NCBI GenBank assembly: GCA_041687675.1 | Contig: JAWLBM010000011.1 | Coordinates: 41,330 to 105,329, forward strand | DNA length: 64,000 nt | From: JAWLBM01 sp041687675 | GTDB taxonomy: Bacteria > Pseudomonadota > Alphaproteobacteria > Rhizobiales > Pleomorphomonadaceae | Direction: 5' to 3' | In this document: piece by piece, positions 59,766 to 64,000 of the stretch | Layout: each line of letters opens with the position of its first letter | Position numbering within the stretch: position 1 is the stretch's first letter | The notes under the pieces: model-generated | What the model was told of the DNA's origin: nothing | Database searches by the model: none | The model's input: only the letters and a program-made list of their open reading frames with translations | Position numbers and translations under genes: made by a program

Positions 59766-60218
59766 ATGGAAACCCGTGCCGACAACGGCCACGCCGAGGC
59801 TCGCCATGGTGCGCCCGGCTACGAAGCCCACCCCGCCAACCAGCGGTCGATGATCGACAACTTCACGCGGCTGATCGACCAGATGTCGATGCTGTTCCGC
59901 AAGGAGGTCGAGCTGGCCAAGGCGGAAGCCTCCGAGAAGGTGAGCCAGATCACCTCGGGGATGGTGAAGCTGGTCGCCGGCGCCGTCCTGATGATCCCGG
60001 CGCTGGTGATCCTGCTCACGGCCGCCGTCGCGTGGATCGAGGTCTGGGGACTGGAACCGCGCTGGGGCTTCCTGATCGTCGGCGTAATCGCCGCGCTGAT
60101 CGGCTACGGCCTGATCCAGTCGGGCATCAACGCCACCAAGACGACCAACCTCAATCCGCGACGCACCACGACCCAGCTGCGTCGTGACGCAGAAGTCGCG
60201 AAGGAGCAGGTCAGATGA
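59766..60218 (+). CDS. Phage_holin_3_6-type (Actinobacterial holin X-like) membrane protein
   Basis: A 150-residue protein with an amphipathic region ('FTRLIDQMSMLFRKEVELAK') and two hydrophobic helices (about residues 72-95 and 102-120; 'VAGAVLMIPALVILLTAAVA' and 'GFLIVGVIAALIGYGLI'). It belongs to the 'phage holin family' of databases, but in alphaproteobacteria these are chromosomal stress genes next to DUF3618, not prophage lysis genes. It overlaps the next gene by ATGA. Confidence 0.82.
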   Translation: METRADNGHAEARHGAPGYEAHPANQRSMIDNFTRLIDQMSMLFRKEVELAKAEASEKVSQITSGMVKLVAGAVLMIPALVILLTAAVAWIEVWGLEPRWGFLIVGVIAALIGYGLIQSGINATKTTNLNPRRTTTQLRRDAEVAKEQVR

Positions 60219-61471
60219 GCAGCATGAACGAACACAAGTCCCCGGAGGAGCTCGAGCGGGAGGTCGAGGAGGTGCGGGAGAACGTCCGCCACACCCTCGA
60301 CGACATCCGCGAGAGTCTTTCTCCGGGCCAGATGCTGGACCACGCGCTCGAATACGTGCGCGGGTCCGGCGGGGCGGAATTCACCCGCAACTTCGGCCGC
60401 AGCGTCCGGGACAATCCCGTCCCGGTCGCCCTGATCGGCGCCGGCGTCGGCTGGCTGATGCTGTCCGACCGCTTCGGCGGCGGCGGCGGAATGTTCGGTC
60501 GCCAGCGGCCGCGCCACACGGCGGACGAACTCTACACCGACCCGGACACCCACCACGTCCACGTGGACGGGGAGGGGCGGACCAGGGCCAGCGTGCGCGG
60601 CGCCGCCGAGCGTGCCAGCGGGGCGGTCCACTCCGCCACGGAGCGGGCGAGCGGGGCCATGCACTCGGCCTCCGACCGCGCGAGCGGGGCCATGCACTCG
60701 GCCTCCGACCGCGCGAGCGGTGCCGTGCACTCGACCTCCGACCGGTTGCACGGGTCGGCGAGGTCCGCCTCCGACGCAGCGCGCACGGCCCGCGAAAGGG
60801 CCGGGGAGAGCGCTTCGTCCTTTCGAGAAGGAGCACGTCGGATGAGCCATGACACCAGAGACCAGGTTTCCGAGAGCGTTTCGGCCGCTCGCGGCTATGC
60901 CCGCTCCGCCGGCGAGCGGACGCGCCACTACGGCGAGGAGATCCGCGAGGGCGTCTACGAGGCGGGCGAGCGGGTGCGCGAGTACGGCGGCTACGCCGGC
61001 CGGCGGGTGCGAAGCGGCAGCGCGCGCCTGCGCGACGGCGCCTACGACGCCCGCGACCAGGTCGCCCGGGTGGTCGAGGAGCAGCCCTTGATCCTCGGCG
61101 CCGTCGGCTTTGTCATCGGCGCGGTGATCGGCGCCGCGCTTCCCTCCAGCCGCACCGAGAACCGCCTGTTCGGCTCCACCGCCGACCGGGTGAAGCGCGG
61201 CGCCCGCGACATGGCCCGCGACGGCGTTCGCGAGGCCGGCAACGCGGCCAGCGAGGCGGTCCACGAGGTGGGGCGGACCCTCGACGAGCACGGCTGGTCG
61301 ACCCGCAACCTCGCCGATACCGTCCATGACGTGGGCGAAGACGTGCGGGAAGCGATCGACCCGGAGGAGCGCCGCGAGGGCGAGGGCCGTCACAACGGCG
61401 GCGAGCGCAAGGAGGGCGCCTCCGGCTCGTCCGCATCGCCCAACCCGGCGACGGCGGCGAGCCGGCACTGA
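60215..61471 (+). CDS. DUF3618-domain stress protein with helical repeats
   Basis: A 418-residue protein. The N-terminus 'SPEELEREVEEVRENVRHTL' with 'DDIRESLSPGQMLDHAL' is the DUF3618 domain, followed by a membrane segment ('NPVPVALIGAGVGWLMLSD', about residues 66-84). The middle carries 11-residue amphipathic repeats ('ERASGAVHSAT' type) encoded by 33-bp DNA repeats, then longer Ala/Arg-rich helices and another membrane segment near residue 295 ('LILGAVGFVIGAVIGAAL'). A role in envelope stability under stress is likely. Confidence 0.8.
   Translation: MSSMNEHKSPEELEREVEEVRENVRHTLDDIRESLSPGQMLDHALEYVRGSGGAEFTRNFGRSVRDNPVPVALIGAGVGWLMLSDRFGGGGGMFGRQRPRHTADELYTDPDTHHVHVDGEGRTRASVRGAAERASGAVHSATERASGAMHSASDRASGAMHSASDRASGAVHSTSDRLHGSARSASDAARTARERAGESASSFREGARRMSHDTRDQVSESVSAARGYARSAGERTRHYGEEIREGVYEAGERVREYGGYAGRRVRSGSARLRDGAYDARDQVARVVEEQPLILGAVGFVIGAVIGAALPSSRTENRLFGSTADRVKRGARDMARDGVREAGNAASEAVHEVGRTLDEHGWSTRNLADTVHDVGEDVREAIDPEERREGEGRHNGGERKEGASGSSASPNPATAASRH
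60608..60739 (+). repeat. Four tandem 33-bp units inside the DUF3618 gene
   Basis: Units 60608-60640, 60641-60673, 60674-60706 and 60707-60739 are in frame, each coding 11 residues of the type [E/D]RASGA[V/M]HSA[T/S]. The second and third are almost identical at DNA level while the outer two have drifted, which points to slippage or unequal exchange. Copy number may vary between strains. Confidence 0.85.
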
Positions 61472-61655
61472 CCGGCGGCCGACGTTACCGCCGACGGAAG
61501 CACGGCCCCGTCCCGCCCCGGCGTCCCGCCGGCGGCGGGCGGGGCCGCCCCGATTCCGGCGGGATGCGGGCCCGGGGGCGACAAGCCCGCGAAATCGACG
61601 CAGGATGGGACCGGACCCGGCGGAAGCCGGGCCGCGATGAAGGGAGACGCCAGCC

Positions 61656-61871
61656 GTGAGCGACCACGTCTACAAGATCGTCGAACTGGTCGGCTCGTCC
61701 GAGACGAGCACCGACGACGCCATCCGCAACGCCGTCCGCCGGGCCGGCAAGACCCTCCGGAACCTGCGCTGGTTCGAGGTGATCCAGACCCGCGGCCACG
61801 TGGAGAACGGCGAGGTCCGCCACTTCCAGGTGGTTATCAAGGCGGGCTTCACGCTCGACGACGGCGACTGA
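61656..61871 (+). CDS. Dodecin
   Basis: A 71-residue dodecin, a 12-subunit flavin-storage protein. 'VYKIVELVGSSETSTDDAIR' and 'TLRNLRWFEVIQTRGHVENG' match the family; the tryptophan that stacks on flavin is in 'LRWFEV'. The GTG start at 61656 is preceded by AGGGAG. It lies 184 bases after the stress operon and may be part of the same regulon. The stop is 3 bases from the convergent ABC permease stop. Confidence 0.93.
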   Translation: MSDHVYKIVELVGSSETSTDDAIRNAVRRAGKTLRNLRWFEVIQTRGHVENGEVRHFQVVIKAGFTLDDGD

Positions 61872-61874
61872 CGC

Positions 61875-62636
61875 TCACTTGCGCAGCTTGTAGCCGGTGG
61901 CGAACATCCAGTGGACGATGCCGAGGCAGAGGGCGAGGAACAGCACGGTCATGCCGAGGCTGACCCACACGTTCACGTCCGACACTCCGAAGAAGCTCCA
62001 GCGGAAGCCGCTGACGAGATAGACCACCGGGTTGAACAGCGACACCGTCCGCCAGAACGGCGGCAGCATCTCGATCGAGTAGAAGCTGCCGCCGAGGAAG
62101 GCGAGCGGCGTCACGATCAGCAGCGGAACCAGCTGCAGCTGCTCGAAGCTCTCCGCCCAGATGCCGATGATGAAGCCGAACAGGCTGAAGGTCACCGCCG
62201 TCAGCACCAGGAACAGCAGCATCACCGCCGGGTGCTCGATTCTCAGCGGCACGAACAGGGCCGAGGTGGCGAGGATGATGAGGCCGATCATCACCGACTT
62301 GGTCGCCGCCGCGCCGACATAGGCGGCGACGAGCTCGATGTAGGAGATCGGCGCCGACAGCACCTCGAAGATGGTGCCGGTGAAGCGCGGGAAGTAGATG
62401 CCGAAGGAGGCGTTGCCGAGGCTCTGGGTGAGCAGCGTCAGCATGATCAGCCCCGGCACGATGAAGGCGCCGTAGTCGATGCCGTCGATGGCGCCGATGT
62501 TCGACCCGATCGCGGCGCCGAACACCACGAAGTAGAGCGACGTGGAGATCACCGGGGAGACGATGCTCTGCAGGAGGGTGCGGAAGGTCCGCGCCATCTC
62601 GAAATGGTAGATCGCCGCGACGGCCCTCGGGTTCAT
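61875..62636 (-). CDS. ABC-2 type transporter permease
   Basis: A 253-residue membrane permease of the ABC-2 family with six hydrophobic segments. 'NASFGIYFPRFTGTIFEVLS', 'PISYIELVAAYVGAAATKSV' and 'LTPLAFLGG'-type text ('VTPLAFLGGSFYSIEMLPPF') are characteristic. It forms an exporter with the ATPase encoded upstream, whose stop overlaps its start. Substrate unknown; relatives include YadH. Confidence 0.9.
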   Translation of the reverse strand: MNPRAVAAIYHFEMARTFRTLLQSIVSPVISTSLYFVVFGAAIGSNIGAIDGIDYGAFIVPGLIMLTLLTQSLGNASFGIYFPRFTGTIFEVLSAPISYIELVAAYVGAAATKSVMIGLIILATSALFVPLRIEHPAVMLLFLVLTAVTFSLFGFIIGIWAESFEQLQLVPLLIVTPLAFLGGSFYSIEMLPPFWRTVSLFNPVVYLVSGFRWSFFGVSDVNVWVSLGMTVLFLALCLGIVHWMFATGYKLRK

Positions 62637-63559
62637 GGCCTGTCCCTCACCAGTTCGACGAAGATCTCCTCCAGCGTGCTCTCCTCGGTGCGCAGGTCCC
62701 GCAGCTGCAGGCCCGCGTCCCGCACCGCCTGGAGGAGGGCGGTGATGCCGGTGCGCTCGGCCCGGGTGTCGTAGCCGTAGACGAGCCCGCGGCCGCCCTC
62801 GGCGAGCTCCAGCCCGAAGGCCGCCAGCGAGGGGGGCACCGCGCCCAGCGGCTCGGCGAGCTGGATGGTCAGCTTCTTGCGGCCGAGCTTCCTCATCAGC
62901 TCCGCCTTGTCCTCGACGAGGATCAGCTCGCCGCGGTGGATGACGCCGATGCGGTCCGCCATCGCCTCGGCCTCCTCGATGTAGTGGGTGGTGAGGATGA
63001 TCGTGGTCCCGGCCTCGCGCAGGCGGCCGATCACCTGCCACATGTCCCGCCGGAGCTCCACGTCGACGCCGGCGGTCGGCTCGTCGAGGAACAGCACCTC
63101 CGGCTCGTGCGCCAGCGCCTTGGCGATGAGCACCCGCCGCTTCATGCCGCCGGAGAGCGTCATGATCTTCGCATCGCGCTTGTCCCAGAGCGAGAGGTCG
63201 CGCAACACGCGCTCGACGACGGCGGGATCCTTCGGCTTGCCGAACAGGCCGCGGCTGAAGGAGACGGACGCGAACACCGTCTCGAAGGCGTCGGCGGCGA
63301 TCTCCTGCGGCACGAGGCCGATCATCCCGCGCGCGGCCCGGTAGTCCGAGATGGTGTCGTGGCCGGCCACCGTCACGCTGCCGCCGCTCTTGCGGGCGAT
63401 GCCGCAGACGATGCTGATCAGGGTCGTCTTGCCCGCGCCGTTCGGGCCGAGAAGGGCGAAGATCTCGCCCTTCCGGATCGTCAGGCTGATGTCCTTGAGG
63501 GCCGCGAAGCCGTTGTCGTAGGTCTTCGACAGGCCGGAGATTTCGAGGATCGGCTGCAT
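62633..63559 (-). CDS. ABC transporter ATPase (ABC-2 exporter, YadG/CcmA-like)
   Basis: A 308-residue ATPase with Walker A 'GPNGAGKTT', signature 'LSGGMKRRVLIAKALAHEPE', Walker B 'LFLDEPTAGVDVELR' and 'TTHYIEEAEAMADRI'. The C-terminal 80 residues form the extra domain seen in DrrA/YadG-like ATPases. ATG 63557-63559 gives the usual start 'MQPILEISGLSKTY'; a longer frame to 63616 is unlikely. Overlap with the permease gene indicates one transcript. Confidence 0.9.
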   Translation of the reverse strand: MQPILEISGLSKTYDNGFAALKDISLTIRKGEIFALLGPNGAGKTTLISIVCGIARKSGGSVTVAGHDTISDYRAARGMIGLVPQEIAADAFETVFASVSFSRGLFGKPKDPAVVERVLRDLSLWDKRDAKIMTLSGGMKRRVLIAKALAHEPEVLFLDEPTAGVDVELRRDMWQVIGRLREAGTTIILTTHYIEEAEAMADRIGVIHRGELILVEDKAELMRKLGRKKLTIQLAEPLGAVPPSLAAFGLELAEGGRGLVYGYDTRAERTGITALLQAVRDAGLQLRDLRTEESTLEEIFVELVRDRP

Positions 63560-63777
63560 GGTGCGTCCATCCGGAAGGCGCGCACACTCTCCCATTTCGC
63601 CCCGCGCTTCAACCATCGGGTGCTCTCACTGTTCCCCGCTGCTGTCAGATTCGGTCAGGATTGTGGGCGTTGCCGGTTCTCGCCGGTATGTGGTGTTTGC
63701 CGGGTGTGGGATGCGGATGAAGTCCGGAGGAGGCCTCCGCGGTAGGCCCCCGGCCGTCATTGCGGTAACTCCCCCGG
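63560..63777. other. Non-coding upstream region of the ABC exporter
   Basis: No gene is supported here. It must contain the leftward promoter of the ABC exporter operon. From about 63700 it passes into repeated 'ggccgtcat' text, including 'ccccggccgtcattgcgg' near 63748, which looks like a decayed copy of the palindromic repeat that follows. Confidence 0.5.
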
Positions 63778-63868
63778 CCGTCATCCCGGCGAAAGCCGGG
63801 ATCCAGAAAACCTAGCGGAGTCAATGCTTTGACGTCGCACTGGATCCCGGCTGTCGCCGGGATGACGG
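63778..63868. repeat. Intergenic palindromic repeat, full copy
   Basis: Arms 63778-63806 and 63840-63868 form an imperfect 29-bp inverted repeat. Each arm also contains a smaller hairpin; the left one has a 6-bp stem around a GAAA loop ('cccggcgaaagccggg'). This class ('gtcatcccggcgaaagccgg') is widespread between genes of many alphaproteobacteria and is usually present in numerous copies per genome. Confidence 0.85.
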
Positions 63869-63924
63869 TGAGGTGGTGGGATGCGGATCGGGAGCCGTCC
63901 GGACGGGGCCATTGGTCAGCCCCC

Positions 63925-64000
63925 AGCCGTCATCCCGGCGAAATCCGGGAACCAGAAACCTACCGAAATCAAATCGTTGGCGTCGCCCGGGATACCGGCT
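63925..64000. repeat. Intergenic palindromic repeat, second copy cut by the window edge
   Basis: The left arm 63925-63955 repeats the previous element with several changes ('gaaatccgggaaccag'), and a partial right arm starts near 63983 and continues past the window end. The spacer resembles that of the first copy in length and in the 'gtcgc' before the right arm. Confidence 0.75.

Noticed and set aside
59766..60218. Prophage remnant suggested by the holin-family protein
   Set aside because: No other phage genes are near; the neighbours and the EcfG promoter mark a chromosomal stress operon.
60608..60739. CRISPR-like direct repeats
   Set aside because: The units are contiguous, in frame, without spacers, and encode a regular 11-residue helix.
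63740..64000. CRISPR array or attachment site
   Set aside because: Repeats are palindromic in nested fashion with variable arms and no regular spacers; they match a common intergenic repeat class.

Overview
The window is a high-GC chromosomal segment (roughly 70% G+C by eye) from an alphaproteobacterium, most likely of the order Hyphomicrobiales. The evidence is the clustered ethylmalonyl-CoA pathway genes (ecm, ccr, mcd), a general-stress operon behind a good EcfG-type promoter, the rhizobial-style small membrane proteins, OpgGH, and the 'gtcatcccggcgaaagccgg' class of intergenic palindromes. Genus cannot be fixed from the sequence alone. No rRNA, tRNA, CRISPR array, transposase or integrase was recognised.

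Region 1 (1-4.3 kb): the end of a polar amino-acid ABC transporter operon with a zinc deacylase, a divergent RpiR regulator, two tiny membrane or basic proteins and a DUF2188 protein around a symmetric EcfG-like site. Region 2 (4.3-22.7 kb): a tightly overlapping catabolic operon. It runs ferredoxin-NADP reductase, HyuA/HyuB ATP-dependent lactamase-type proteins, a FAD subunit, a fused [2Fe-2S]/molybdopterin hydroxylase, a 6-hydroxynicotinate reductase-type Fe-S protein, MarR, UPF0280 (ApbE-like), DUF1185, a branched-chain-type ABC transporter and a large membrane protein. I read it as a hydroxylate, reduce, then open-the-lactam route for an N-heteroaromatic acid such as nicotinate, with dedicated uptake. 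Region 3 (22.9-27.7 kb): an RlpA-like protein, an SDR, an Old Yellow Enzyme, and a flavin reductase plus RutA-like luciferase-type monooxygenase divergent from a MarR-like regulator.

Region 4 (27.7-34 kb): a nuclease, two glycosyltransferases, a UDP-glucuronate-decarboxylase-like epimerase whose tail overlaps an acidic secreted protein on the other strand, and a GlpR-type repressor. Region 5 (34-43.4 kb): opgG-opgH for osmoregulated periplasmic glucans, pyruvate carboxylase, a renalase-like flavoprotein and a TauE/SafE permease.

Region 6 (43.44-44.95 kb) is foreign: an AT-rich 1.5-kb islet placed exactly between two convergent core genes. It carries an Abi_2/AbiF-family HEPN protein, a small coiled-coil/winged-helix protein divergent from it, and between them a perfect 23-bp inverted repeat followed by a T-tract hairpin. 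This is the best candidate in the window for an undescribed defence or toxin-antitoxin unit.

Region 7 (45-58.3 kb): ethylmalonyl-CoA mutase, crotonyl-CoA carboxylase/reductase and methylsuccinyl-CoA dehydrogenase (acetyl-CoA assimilation), interleaved with transporters, an inositol-phosphatase-type enzyme, TspO, an epimerase and LysR/AraC regulators. Region 8 (58.4-64 kb): a stress operon of helical-repeat and membrane proteins behind the EcfG-type promoter, dodecin, an ABC-2 exporter and a cluster of intergenic palindromes at the right edge.
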